DNA of 64,000 nt from assembly GCF_007565055.1 (NCBI RefSeq), contig NC_044554.1, positions 55,399,676 through 55,463,675 of the forward strand. Reading direction: 5' to 3'. Below, piece by piece: positions 45,500-56,655 of this stretch (positions are counted from its first letter, which is position 1; each line of letters starts with the position of its first letter). The notes beneath the pieces were generated by a model. It was given only the letters and a program-made list of their open reading frames with translations, searched no databases and was not told where the DNA came from. This stretch comes from Rhinopithecus roxellana. Its lineage: Eukaryota; Chordata; Mammalia; Primates; Cercopithecidae. The translations under genes were made by a program, and so were the position numbers.

Positions 45500-46600
45500 G
45501 TTTACATACCTTATTCTTTTTTGTAATTTTTATTAAGGCATATTTAAATGCAAGTTATGAGTTTTGCAAATGTGTACAATTGTATTACCTGTATCTTTAT
45601 TAAGATATCAAACATTTGCATCACCCCAGAGAGTTAACTTACGTGCCTTCCCAATCAGCCACCTCCCCTCCACTCAGCAACCACTGTTCTGAGTTTTATT
45701 GCAATAGGTTAGTTTTTCCTGTTCTATAACTTTATCTATAATACATATACAATATTTTCTTTTCGTGTCCCATTTTTTTCAGTCAGAATAATGTTGCTGA
45801 GGTTCATGCATGTTGTTGGAAGTATCTGTAGTTCATTATTCTTTATTCCTGAGTAGTATTTCACTTTATGAATATGCCATAGTTTCTTTGATCCATTCTT
45901 CTGTTGATAGACAGTTGAGTTGTTTTCTTTTTTCTTTGCTAGTATGAATAAGGCTGCTATGAATATTTATATATAAGTTTTTATATCTAGGAGTGAAATT
46001 GCTGGGTCATATTGCATATTTATGTTTAAGTACATTAAAAACTGTCTAATAGTTGTCAAAGTGATTTACTATTTTATGCTTCCACCAATATATGAGAGTT
46101 CTTGTTCCACATTCTTGCCAACATTTATTTTTCTCTGTCTTTTTATTTTAGTGAAATGAAATCACATTTCATTGTGGATTTACTTTACATTACCCAGATA
46201 GCTAAAGTAGTGAGCATTTTTTTCTGGGCTTATTTTGCATGTTTATAGATCTTTCTTTTTTTTTTTTTTTTTTTTTGAGACGGAGTCTCGCTCTCTCGCC
46301 CAGGCTGGAGTGCTGTGGCCGGATCTCAGCTCACTGCAAGCTCCGCCTCTTGGGTTTAGGCCATTCTCCTGCCTCAGCCTCCCGAGTAGCTGGGACTACA
46401 GGCGCCCGCCACCTCGCCGGCTAATTTTTTGTATTTTTTTAGTAGAGACGGGGTTTCACTGTGTTAGCCAGGATGGTCTCCATCTCCTGACCTCGTGATC
46501 TGCCCGTCTCGGCCTCCCACAGTGCTGGGATTACAGGCTTGAGCCACCGCGCCCGGCCACTATAGATCTTTCTTTTGTGAAACATCTACATAGAATCTTT
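45500..46600 (-). mobile_element. L1M LINE 3' UTR, antisense
   Basis: Reversed L1M 3' UTR: 'tcatcaccccagagag'-like 'gcatcaccccagagagttaa', 'ctcagcaaccactgttctga', 'gaataaggctgctatgaata', 'aggagtgaaattgctgggtc', 'tcttgttccacattcttgcc'. The AluY at 46256-46558 is nested in it, and a few dozen bases of L1 resume after the Alu. Confidence 0.85.
46256..46558 (-). mobile_element. AluY, Old World monkey type
   Basis: Reverse-strand Alu beginning with a T run and 'gagacggagtctcgctctct' and ending 'gagccaccgcgcccggcc'. It has the monkey-type 'ccggatctcagctcactgca' and 'ttacaggcttgagccacc'. Exact 16-base target duplication 'tatagatctttctttt' at 46244-46259 and 46561-46576. Confidence 0.98.
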
Positions 46601-47327
46601 CTTCATTTTTGATTGATAGTCATGCTGGATATAAAATTCTTGGTTGACAATTATTATTTTTATTTCCTTTCAGCACATATAACATATCATCTCACTGACT
46701 TCTTTCTGGTCTCCATATTTTCTGAAGAAGCCAGCCATTAGTATTAAGGATGCCTTGCATGTGATGATTTATCTTCCTCTAGCTTCTTTCAAGATATTCT
46801 CTTTATCTTTTACTTTTGACATTTTGACTACGATGTTTCTAGATGTGAAGGTCTTTGAGTTTATCTTAGAGTTTGTTGAGGCTGTTGAAGGGATAGATTG
46901 ATGTTTTTCTTCCCCCTCAAGATTGGGAACTTTCTGTCATTTCTTTAAATATTCTTTTTGCCCCCTTTTTATTCTGGGATACCCATTATGAATATGCTGT
47001 TATGCTTGATGGTCTGCCACAGGTCTCTGAAGATCTGTTTTTTTCTTCATCCTCTTTTTTTTTTCCTGTCTCTCTAATTGGACAATTACAATTCACCTAT
47101 CTTCAAGCTCACTGATTCCTTCAACTACAAGCTTCAATCTGTTGTCAAGCACCGATAGTGAATTTTTGCTTCAGTTGTGATATTTTTAACTTCAGAATTT
47201 CTATTTGGCTCCTTTTCAATATTTTCTCTTATTGATATTCTCTATTTGATAAGACATTGCTCTCACAGTATCCTTTAGCTCCTTAGATATGATTTATATT
47301 AATTAAGCATTTTTAACATAGGTGATT

Positions 47328-47601
47328 TTATTTATTTATTTAGAGACAGAGTCTCACTCTGTCACCCATGCTGGAGTGCAGTGGTACAATCACTGGGTTC
47401 AAGTGATTCTCCTGCCTCAGCCTCCTGAGTAACTGGAACTAAAGGTATGTGCCACCACACCCAGCTAATTTTTTTTTACTTTTACTAGAGATGAGGTTTC
47501 AACATGTCGGCCAGGCTGGTCACAAACTCCTGACCTCAAGTGATCCACCTGCCTTAACCTCCCAAAGTGCTGGGGTTACAGGTGTGATGGACTGTGTCTA
47601 G
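47328..47601 (-). mobile_element. Old Alu with internal deletion
   Basis: Reverse-strand Alu: T-rich tail, 'gagacagagtctcactctgt', then 'gtggtacaatcactgggttc', where about 25 bases of the usual 'ctcactgcaacctctgcctc' region are gone, then 'cctgcctcagcctcctgagt' to 'ggggttacaggtgtgatgga'. Heavily diverged at the promoter end. Confidence 0.92.
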
Positions 47602-48137
47602 TCTGCAATTTAAAAAAAAAGTCTGATTTTCTCCAAAAACAGTTTTATTGATTGCCTCATTTCCTGTGTATGGATGATACTTTCTTGTTTCTTTGCACAT
47701 CTCATAAAATTTTATTTAAAACAGGACCTTTTAAATAGTATAATGTGACAACTCTGGAAATCAGATCTCTTCTTTCCAGTGTTTGTTTATGTTGCTGATT
47801 GTTAATATTGTCATTGCTGCTTGTTTGTTGACTAATTCTGTAAAGTCTATTTTGCATGTTGTGTATGGCTACTGAAGTCTCTGGTTAGCTTAGTGGTCAT
47901 CTAATGATCTAATTATTGGACAGATACTTTCTTAAATACCTGAGTACAGTAAGTGTCCCCAACTTTTTCAAGTGGCTCTGTATGAATAGTGGGGCATGTC
48001 TTCAACACTCAGGCATGGGTAAAATGGTTTAGAACTTTGCATTGGCCTTCACTTCCTATTTGTGTAATGCCTCCCTTTTAGCCAGAAGTGAGACATTAGG
48101 GCCTTCTCAGATTTTTCCTGAGCATGTGTACAGTCTT

Positions 48138-48492
48138 ATACGCGGTTTGGATTTGTGTCCCCACCCAAATTGCGTGTCACATTGGAGGAGGGGCCTGGTG
48201 GAAGGCGATTGGATCATATGTGTGGATTTCCCCCTTGCTTTTCTTGTGATACTGAGTGAGTTCTCATGAGATCTGATGGCTTAAAAGTGTTTGGCACTTC
48301 CCCATTCTCGCTCTCTCTCCTGCTGCTATGTGAGGAAAGTGCTTGTTTTCCCTTCCGCCATGATTGTAAGCTTCCGGAGGCCTTCCAGTAATGCTTCTTA
48401 TTAAACCTGCAGAACTGTGAGTCAATTAAACCTCTTTTTTTCATAAATTACCCAGTCTCAGGTAGTTCTTTATAGCAGTGTGAGAACAGACA
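48138..48492 (+). mobile_element. MST-type MaLR solo LTR
   Basis: Sense LTR: 'gcggtttggatttgtgtccc', 'gtgattgg'-like 'gcgattggatcatatgtgtg', 'gtgagttctcatgagatctg', 'ctgtgagtcaattaaacctc' (containing the AATTAAA poly-A signal area) and 'tgtgagaacagaca'. Probable 5-base target duplication 'gtctt' (48133-48137) and 'gcctt' (48493-48497), one difference. Opposite in orientation to the MST LTR at 43491. Confidence 0.88.
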
Positions 48493-49194
48493 GCCTTCCA
48501 CCTGTGCATGGTCTTCTAAATTTTTAGGAATATGTTGAAACTTTCTGAAGCAACGTATGTGTACAGCTTAATTTCCAGCTTTTCCTTTTAAGATTTTTTA
48601 CTTAGTTTCTTATTTGCCCCAGTTGTTATCATCATCTTAGGCCACCATGGTGTTAAAAATTCATGACTGATTGTTTTCAACAAATACCGCTGGTGGAAGT
48701 GCTGAGTGGAGTCTGAGCCAGGTCATAGAAAAACAAGCCATAGAATGGGGGTTTTCAGAGAATGTCAGACATGTCAAGTTATGACAGTTGTCTGAGAATA
48801 GTTTTTTGGGAAGCTCCAAATGTATTTTGCCTTCTCCAGTGCCTGCTAGGCTGCTGGGTTTTACTGGGATCAAGGAGCTGTTGGTTTTCAGTGCTACTGT
48901 GGAGCTGGGAGACAAGGATGGGGATAGGACAACTGAAAATGCCACAAGAATCACTGTTCTTATTGGGGTTTAGTTATTTTTCATGACCAAATGCTTCTCA
49001 GATTGTTGCAGGATTTCTTGAAAAATAATCTCAAGGGTTCTGAGGAAAACGATTTTGCTCATCCTTGTTGTTGTTTTTACTGCTTTTGTGGAGGAGCAGC
49101 TTTCCAGGGGTATGGCTCTGCTATTCCTGCTAGAGGCACAGAAATAGGAAGGAGGTGCTGAATAAGTAGAAGTATTGCTTGATATGTCTTTTAT

Positions 49195-50370
49195 GTCTTT
49201 TGGTAAGTAGATGTTAATTTTGATGTAGTTGAATTCATGAATTTCTTCTTTTATGGTTAGAAGTTTCTGCATCCTATCTTAAAAAAGTCATTGCCAACTC
49301 CAAGGTCATTCAGTATTTTTTTTTTTTTTTTTTTAATGCTTTCTTTTAGAAGCCTTATAGTTTTAACTTCCAGGTTTCTATCTGTGATCTCTCTTGATGT
49401 ATTATCTGTATAATGTGACATAGGGTCAATATTATATTTTCCCATGTAAATACCCTTTTTTTTTTTTTCTAGCATCTTGTCTTGAAAGGACCTTCTTCTC
49501 TCCATTGGATTGTTTCAATACTTCTGTTGAAGTTGTACATGTGGGGGTCATTTTTGAATCTGTGTTATTTTCAATTGATCAAATGTCAATTCTTTCTTTA
49601 ATAGCACATGTTCTAGATTTCTATAGCTTTCTAGTAAGTCTTGAAATTGGGTAATGAAAGTCCTCCCTCCAACTTTTTCTCCTTTATCGAGGTTATTTGG
49701 CTATTTTGTGTGTTTTTTTTTTTTTTATTGCTATATACATTTTTAAGTCGGCTGGATTTGGATAAAGATTGTGTTGATTCTAAGTATCAGTTTGGGAAGG
49801 TTTGATATCTTAGCATTAGTAGTACTGATCTTTCAATACACAAATATGATATGTTTATTTATATCTTTAATTTTTGTCAATGATGTTTTATAGTTTTCAG
49901 TGTAAGGTCTTACAAGTATTTTATTGCATCTGTCCTTTAGTAATGCATGTTTTTTAGTGCTATTGTTAACAGTATTTTTAAATTTTTATTTTTTAATTTG
50001 TAGTTGCATGTATACAGAAATACAGTTGACTTTTATATATGGTATCTGTACACTATGACTCCAAACTTACTCATTCTGTAGAATGAGTTGATTTTTGCAG
50101 ATTAGTTGGAATTTTATGTAATCATGACATTTGCAAATAAAGATAATTTTACTTTTTCCTTCCCAATATGTATGCCTTTATTATTATTGTTATTAACTTT
50201 ATTTTCCCTCTCTTTTCACACTGGCTAGAACTTCCATTACAATGTTGAATAAAAGTGATGAGGGCAGACTTCCAGATTTGTTTCAATGTTGGGGAAATGA
50301 TACTCAGTTCTGTACCATTATGTATGATGTTACTTATAGATTTTTTCATATGTATTCTTTATCAGACTGA
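49195..50370 (-). mobile_element. Old L1M ORF2 region, antisense
   Basis: 'tcattgccaactccaaggtc', 'agccttatagttttaacttc', 'agtaagtcttgaaattgggt', 'atgttttatagttttcagtg', 'gataattttactttttcctt', 'ttccattacaatgttgaata' are reversed distal ORF2/3' L1M landmarks in order. Colinear in consensus order with the L1 3' UTR at 45500-46600, so it may be the same element split by later insertions. No intact frame. Confidence 0.85.
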
Positions 50371-50617
50371 TCATTTTTATTTTTTGCAAGTAGGCCTGCA
50401 GGATACATATGAAGTGTTAGCCTAGTTAATGATGAGTTAGTTGCTAGGAAGGTAGGAGAAATTAAAAGAACAAGTATATCTGCAGGCCAAACTGGATGGG
50501 ATGAACAAAGGCCATATAATAGGAATATAGACAAGCTGGACTGTGTTGAAGAAACCAGACTTCTCTTTGTGGCTCTGCTGCCAACTTCCTATTAAACCTT
50601 AAATAAGACACTTTATT
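50371..50617. other. Unique sequence
   Basis: No repeat or gene recognised between the L1 fragment and the next Alu. Confidence 0.45.
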
Positions 50618-50916
50618 ATTTTTGTTATGTATCTGAGACAGAGTTTCACTCTTGTCACCCAGGCTAGAGTGCAATGGCATGATCTCAGCTCACTCTAACC
50701 TCTGCCTCCCAGATTCAAGCAAGTCTCCTGCCTCAGCCTCCCAAAAGCTGGGATTACAGGCTCCCGCCACCATGCCTGGGTAATTTTTGTATTTTTAGTA
50801 GAGACGGGGTTTTGCCATGTTGACCAAGCTAGTCTCAAACTCCTAACCTCAGGTAATCCAGCCATCTTGGCCTCCCAAAGTGCTGGGATTACAAGCATAA
50901 GCCACTGTACCCTGCC
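50618..50916 (-). mobile_element. Alu (AluS-like)
   Basis: Reverse-strand Alu from a short T-rich tail and 'gagacagagtttcactcttg' to 'gccactgtaccctgcc'. Probable target duplication 'cactttatt' at 50609-50617 and 50921-50929. Diverged at many CpG positions. Confidence 0.94.
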
Positions 50917-50929
50917 ATGGCACTTTATT

Positions 50930-51244
50930 TTTTACCTAGCACTAAAAGGTATAGCTGAGAGCCAGGTTGATTTCAGAAAGAATTTGGTAGAGTTACAAAT
51001 GTGTTTTAAAAATTTGTAAAATAAGAAATGTAAGAAGAGATTGATAAGGCTGGACTTCCTTTATCTGCTATAAAAAAGGCTGAGATTTAAATTTTTTAAT
51101 ACTACTTTTAGTTCACTACACCAGGACAACCATTCATCTGCTCTTTTGTCTCTGTGTACCCTCACATCCCTTTTCTCCAAAACCACATGCTCTTGGTTTC
51201 TTTAGCAATATTGCAGGTCTTGAGATCAGGTAATGCTGTGTTCC
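50930..51244. other. Unique sequence
   Basis: No repeat or gene recognised. Confidence 0.45.
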
Positions 51245-51254
51245 CTAGCTCTAC

Positions 51255-51560
51255 TTTTTTTTTTTTTTTTTTTTTTTGAGACGGAGTCTCGCTCTCTCAC
51301 CCAGGCTGGAGTGCAGTGGCCGGATCTCAGCTCACTGCAAGCTCCGCCTCCCGGGTTCACGCCATTCTCCTGCCTCAGCCTCCCGAGTAGCTGGGACTAC
51401 AGGCGCCCGCCACCTCGCCCGGCTAGTTTTTTGTATTTTTTTAGTAGAGACGGGGTTTCACTGTGTTAGCCAGGATGGTCTCGATCTCCTGACCTCGTGA
51501 TCCACCCGTCTTGGCCTCCCAAAGTGCTGGGATTACAGGCTTGAGCCACCGCGCCCGGCC
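51255..51560 (-). mobile_element. AluY, Old World monkey type
   Basis: Reverse-strand, full length, with a 23-base T tract, 'ccggatctcagctcactgca', 'cggctagttttttgtatttt' and 'ttacaggcttgagccacc'. Exact 14-base target duplication 'ctagctctactttt' at 51245-51258 and 51561-51574. Nearly consensus, so recent. Confidence 0.98.
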
Positions 51561-51574
51561 CTAGCTCTACTTTT

Positions 51575-52499
51575 AAGTAATTATTTTACTGAAGTATCTT
51601 CATCTGAATCATCTGGGATGAATTCTCTTTCCTTCCAGGAAAGAGATACACCTCACTGATACAAATTGGCCGTATGTCTCCTCAACACATAGGTGTGCTC
51701 TGGGGTCTTTGTAGGCTTAACCATTGTGCCTAGGGCTGACATCGAAATAGGTAGTTAGGTCTTTGCCTCTCACCACAGACCTCCCATTATATCTATCATA
51801 CTCTGAATTACAGCTTAGGAAAATAATTTTAACTACTTTGAATGTCATTTGACTCCATTCCTTAGGATCATGCAGGATTTTTTCAGTTTTATGAACCCCT
51901 TTTGAGAACACAGATAGCCTTATGAGGGACAGTTGCCTTCAGCTGACAGCCTTAGGTGGGGGTTGTCTAGTCAATGATACCATCAGTTTTGCAAGATTGT
52001 GGTTGTGATAGTATAGGCATCCAGGTGAAACTGAAGGGGGAAGGGACCAAGTGTGCTAACGTCGAAATGGGGAGTGGGATGCTAATGATACACTTTTCTT
52101 GTTGTCAGTTTTACTGGGAAGAGCCCTGTGGAAATTTAAATCCTTGCTCCTAAATTTTCTTTGAAGTCCCAAAAGGCTTATGTTCTTAAGGTTATTTCTG
52201 TTCCCAGGCTAATGCTTTTCCTAAATTTGTTCAATTCTGGATTATCTTTTTATCTCAGTAGGCAAAATCTATTCTGTATTCATTGACCTGGATATAAAAT
52301 TCAGCTCCTTCTCCAATTTCCATATTCATTAGACCTCACTGCCTTTAAGACAAGAAGTGGACTTCCCTGAAGATACAAGTCCAGGTGGGAAATATGGAGG
52401 AGACAAAGGAGGCATTTCCATGACAGCGTACAACAACTTCCAGTTGAGCATTAGACTGTGTTCTTAAAATGCTCTTTATTCACCCTATACCAGGACATT
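51575..52499. other. Unique sequence, no gene seen
   Basis: No repeat family or gene recognised. Confidence 0.43.
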
Positions 52500-52825
52500 T
52501 GCCTGAATGTTTATGCCCCCTCTCAATTCTAAAATCCTAATCCCCAAGGTGATGGTATCAGGAAGTGGGGCCCTTTGAGAGGTGACTAGGTCTTGAGGGT
52601 AGAGTCTGCATGAATGGGATTAGTGTCCCTTTAAAAGAGACCCAAGCAAGCATGTTTGCCTCTTCCTCCATGTGAATTGAAATGACACCTTCTATGACCA
52701 GGAAGTAGACCCTCACTGGGCATTGAATCTGCTGGCACCTTGATCTTGGGCTCTCCAACCTCCAGAACTGTGAGAAATAATTGTCTGTTGTTCAGAAGCT
52801 GCCCCGTCTATGGTGTTTTGACATA
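52500..52825 (+). mobile_element. MLT1-type MaLR LTR
   Basis: Sense LTR: 'tgaatgtttatgccccctct', 'taatccccaaggtgatggta', 'gaatgggattagtgtccctt', 'ctatgaccaggaagtagacc', 'ccagaactgtgagaaataat' and 'ctatggtgttttgaca', all in MLT1 order. Target duplication not seen because the right end runs into an AT-rich repeat. Confidence 0.9.
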
Positions 52826-52905
52826 TATATCAATAATGATATATATGGTGTTAGATATATATAGAGCTATATATATATAGATCTAACTATATATATAAAG
52901 CTACA
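52822..52905. repeat. AT-rich palindromic repeat
   Basis: Runs of TA with interspersed 'gatctaactatatatata' and 'agagctatatatatatag', giving several overlapping short palindromes. It adjoins the 3' end of the MLT1 LTR. Confidence 0.85.
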
Positions 52906-53613
52906 TGAGGAATTCTGATTAATAGTTTGAACCATGAGTAGTGAGAATAAAATTATTCTAAATTTTGACAAGGGAAATGGTTGTTTTATTTTTTAAGATA
53001 TTATTTTACTGGCACATGTTCTAATTAGCCTCCTCCAATAAAAGCAGAACCTTTTTAATTAGTAATTGACTCCCATCTGATACTCTGGGGTACTATAATT
53101 TTGTTGTTTCTGTATATTTGATTATTATTAATAATCCAAAACTGATAGAGGTGCTGATAGTTTATATTTCTGGAAGGCTAGAAGTTAACCTGTGAAAACC
53201 TGATGTTCTATGATTTTATAGGCTAAAAGAGAGGTTAATGCTACAGAGGTTAAGATCTTATTAATTCATAGAGTGTAAATTACTCTTACATCTAATTTAG
53301 CAGTAGTTTTAAGCATTTCTTTCCTGACTTTTATAAATCTCGATTTCTTATTTATACTTTGAATTTGCATTTGTCTTCTCTACTTGTTACTTTACTAATG
53401 AGTTAAATAAAACTTGGTCAGATACTCACTACTATGTGTATGAGAATGATGTTTTTAATGGGAACGTGTTTAAGTATTATTAGTTTATAAAGGGTAGCGT
53501 TATCATGGGAAGGCACCCAAGGTTTTATGGGGGCAACTGGAAAAGAGAAGTCAGCATTTTGAAGTTAGCCAAACCCTATCATGCTAAATTCAAACTTTGG
53601 TTGTGGTTTTGAA
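52906..53613. other. AT-rich unique sequence
   Basis: No repeat or gene recognised. Confidence 0.43.
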
Positions 53614-53618
53614 GTATG

Positions 53619-54064
53619 TGTATTTGCTAGGGTTGCCATAACAAAGTACCATGCATTGAGTGGTTTAAACAGCCAAAATTTATTGTCTCACAGTTCTGGA
53701 GGCTGGAAGTCCATGATCAAAATGTCGGCAGGGTTGGCTCCCTCCAGGGGCTGTGAGGGAGAATCTCTCCTGCAGCTGCTGGTGGTTGCTGAGGCAATCT
53801 TCAGTGTTCCTTGGCTCATAGAACCATCACTGCAATCTCTGCCTTCATCTTCACATGGCTTTCTCCCTATGTGTGTGTCTGGGTCCAAATCTCCCCTTTT
53901 TATAAAGACACAGTCATATTGGGTTAGGGCCCTGTCCTTATGACCTCATCTTAACTTGATGACCTCTGTAAAGACCCTATCTTAAAATATGGTAACATTC
54001 TGAGATACTAGGAATTGGGACTTCAACATAGGAACTTTGGGGAGACACAGTTCAGCCCATAACA
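53619..54064 (-). mobile_element. MLT1-type MaLR solo LTR
   Basis: Complete LTR in reverse: 'tgtatttgctagggttgcca', 'tattgtctcacagttctgga', 'tcacatggctttctccctat', 'gggttagggccctgtcctta', 'acagttcagcccataaca'. Flanked by an exact 5-base duplication 'gtatg' (53614-53618 and 54065-54069). The 120-codon plus frame that starts at 53581 is LTR sequence and not a gene. Confidence 0.94.
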
Positions 54065-54069
54065 GTATG

Positions 54070-54597
54070 ATTATTTTCTCCATTCTCAAGGATTACTTTT
54101 TCCCTCAAGTGATACCATAAGGAGAAGAATGTCTTTAACTCTGGAGAGAATCTCAGTTAAGTCATCTTACCATGTTTTAAAATGAGATTTGTTGCCACAT
54201 CCCACGCCAAGCCTGTACCACTATTGCCTTATGGATGTGGTTAGGAAAGATTACACTTGGGAATTAAATCCTGTCTGAGAGATGAGTTCACAAGTTCTCA
54301 GGGGCATTTAGCTGCCAGGCCATTTTTACACATTAAACAACAACAAAAAAAAAGAAAATAAAAAGAAATAAAGTCTTTTGGGCATTGCATTTATTTACGT
54401 GAATATAATAAATATTTCCAATGGCATTTGGATTGCATGTTTGCACGTGTTTAATATGTTGGTAAATCTCTCTGAGGAAAGTGCGCAGTGCTTTCTGATT
54501 TTGTATTAGGAAGATGGGTTAGGGAAGAGGAATGATTCATTAGGCAACTATGGAATTATTTACTGACTAAAAGAGGAAATCTTCTGTTTGAATAACC
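54070..54597. other. Unique sequence, no gene seen
   Basis: Contains an A-rich patch near 54338-54372. No gene or repeat family recognised. Confidence 0.43.
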
Positions 54598-54655
54598 CCT
54601 TTGAACTGCCTGACACATGGTGGAAGCTTGTCAAATGTTTGTTGAATGAACAGAA
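54598..54655 (+). mobile_element. L2 LINE tail fragment
   Basis: 'tgcctgacacatggtggaag' followed by 'caaatgtttgttgaatgaac' is the very end of L2 in sense. Confidence 0.6.
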
Positions 54656-54766
54656 GTGTCCAGGGAACTTAGACTATTTGAGAGCAATCAAAAAGCATGT
54701 ATTTATTCAGAGATTTACCATGTACCTAGCTTTGGCTGATGCTATGGGGGGCCTGCTGATGGGTGT

Positions 54767-54950
54767 ACGAACAATAATAGCAGCAACTATTGTTTGTGCT
54801 TACTCTGTGCCAAGCATCTTGCACACATTTTTTCCCAGTATTCTCTGAGTTAGGCATTATTTTTATTTTACATATGAGGAAACTGAGGCTAAAAGACATC
54901 AAGCTATGTTAATTGATAAGGTGTGTGCTTTACTTCTGCACTCCAATCAA
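54767..54950 (-). mobile_element. MIR SINE
   Basis: 'gcttactctgtgccaagcat', 'cacacattttttcccagtat', 'ttacatatgaggaaactgag' and 'ctgcactccaatcaatgcc' are the reversed MIR landmarks. Confidence 0.82.
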
Positions 54951-55109
54951 TGCCTACTAAACATGTCCTCTTGCTGGTAGAATTTTGCATTCTTGTTCTA
55001 GAGATAGGAAATTTATAATTAGGGCAATTAGAAAAGTAGTATAGAAAAGGTGAATTTTATAGTATGTCTGGTTTGCTATGTATATGTGTACTGTCAGCAT
55101 TTTATAAAA

Positions 55110-55345
55110 GTTTCAGGTTGTGAAATGGTTAAGTATATAACTTCTGGAGTTAGATGCCTGCGTTCAAATCTTACTCGGACCTCTTCTTACTTGTGTGTCC
55201 TTGGACATGGAGCTTACGTGTTCTCCATAAGCTCCATTGAGAATATTTATTATTAAAAAAATGGGAAAGTTATTATAAAATAGGGATCATACCTTATTAT
55301 TGCGAGGGATATATAAAATATGTAAAATGATTCAGTGCCTGGCAA
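55110..55345 (+). mobile_element. MIR SINE, nearly full length
   Basis: Sense MIR from 'ggttgtgaaatggttaagta' and 'ttctggagttagatgcctgc' through 'cttgtgtgtccttggacatg' and 'gggatcataccttattattg' to 'attcagtgcctggcaaa'. Confidence 0.85.
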
Positions 55346-55349
55346 AATG

Positions 55350-55480
55350 TATTTTCTGTTCAAATGTCACCTTCTCAAAGGTGGCAGTGATTTGTGTCTG
55401 TTTTATTTGTTCTTGTATCCAACACATTTAGAACAGTGCTTGGCATCAAATAGACATTCGGTAAATTCATTGTTGAATGG
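55350..55480 (+). mobile_element. L2 LINE 3' end
   Basis: 'ttcaaatgtcaccttctcaa' then 'ttgttcttgtatccaacaca', 'agaacagtgcttggcatcaa' and 'ttcattgttgaatgga': an L2 3' end with an internal deletion, directly after the MIR. Confidence 0.72.
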
Positions 55481-55564
55481 ATATATTTCAATATGTAAAT
55501 GCCTGAGCTTAGTCACATTAACAGACATAATAAAGCAGTCAGATGTTTGCACATCTATGTGGAA

Positions 55565-55675
55565 CAGTGGTTCGTAGCTGGGATACACATTAGAAATACC
55601 TGGAGGGCTTTGAATGGACTGCTTCTTAAACCCTATGGTAGGCAAAGGTTGAGTACCAATGTTGGAGAATCACTG
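55565..55675. mobile_element. MER5-type DNA transposon remnant
   Basis: Begins 'cagtggttcgtagctgggat' and ends 'ttggagaatcactg', so the hAT-type terminal inverted repeat CAGTGGTT/AATCACTG is visible at both ends. Interior 'agaaatacctggagggcttt' matches MER5. About 111 bases, shorter than the usual 180, so internally deleted. No clear 8-base target duplication. Confidence 0.75.
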
Positions 55676-56642
55676 TGAAGGTAACAAACGTAGAATAATA
55701 CTGGTATAGTATGTTGAAGATTCAATACCAAAAGTGATTTTCTGAATGACTCCAGGGGATGAGTTTCTTAGGAAACAAAACACAGCCTTTGGTTCAATAG
55801 TAATTGCATCCTTCAACATTTCCATGTACATTAAAATAATAAAAAAAAATACTTTGAGTTCATATATAATATGGAATAGGATTTAGGCTCAAATAATTAC
55901 ACATGGTTTGTTCCCTGACATAAATCACTGGTGAAGTTTGTGTGGGGCTTGGGACAATTTTTTTATTGTGTGGGCTATCCTTCGCATTGTAGGCATCTTG
56001 TCTAAGTCAACCAAAAAACATTGTGAGCTGCTTTGAATATAAGCAAAGGTAGTGCCCATATGGTGTAAGAAAAAAGACAACAACACACAAGGTGATTAAG
56101 AATTCTCTTGGGGAATCAAACCAAGACACTGAGTAACTTCTTAGACAGCTTGTTCCTTTTCTAGAACAACAGGGTAAGTTCACCAGTCTCTAATGTGTCT
56201 GTCTTTAGGAGGTGTTCTGGATAAAAGATTTCCTGATTCTCTGGTGCTTTTCTGCTCTGCAGGAAGAATCCTGATTCTGTTCTCACCTGCAGCATCACCC
56301 AGGGAGGGAGCTGGCAAATGGGGATAGATAGAAAATGGGAAGCCACATAAACGTACAATCAGACTGAAACTGGAACCAGAGGAAATTGAGAGAAATTTGC
56401 AAAATGGGTAATTAGAAAAGGGTATCTCTGGCTAAATAACCACTTAGTTGCATGTTTTCCATACATTTTTAAATTTACATTTATGAAGAGTATATGCCGT
56501 ATGTTTCATTAAACACACTGTAAAAATGTTAACACTATGATATGCCCTTTACGAGTGTGGCAAAGGGATTCCATTTTAATGTTGGTCACACAAAGCCGTT
56601 TTGATGTTTCTCAGGCTTCTTAACACTGGATTCTACCTTATT
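55676..56642. other. Unique sequence, no gene seen
   Basis: No recognised repeat or gene. Confidence 0.43.
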
Positions 56643-56655
56643 TGCATTTATTTTT

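Larger units (their letters stand above)
46601..49135 (-). mobile_element. L1/HAL1 ORF1 and 5' region, antisense
   Basis: Reversed L1-type ORF1: 'ctggatataaaattcttggt', 'cttctttctggtctccatat', 'attctctttatcttttactt', 'gtctgccacaggtctctgaa', 'tatcttcaagctcactgatt'. Then comes 5'-region sequence ('atagtataatgtgacaactc', 'tggaaatcagatctcttctt') continuing, decayed, past the MST LTR to about 49135. ORF2 does not occur between the 3' UTR at the left and this ORF1. That fits HAL1 ('half-L1') elements or an internal deletion. An Alu (47328) and an LTR (48138) are nested in it. Confidence 0.7.

Noticed and set aside
53581..53943. A 120-codon plus-strand open frame
   Set aside because: Almost all of it lies in the MLT1-type LTR at 53619-54064; no start context, domain or splice support.
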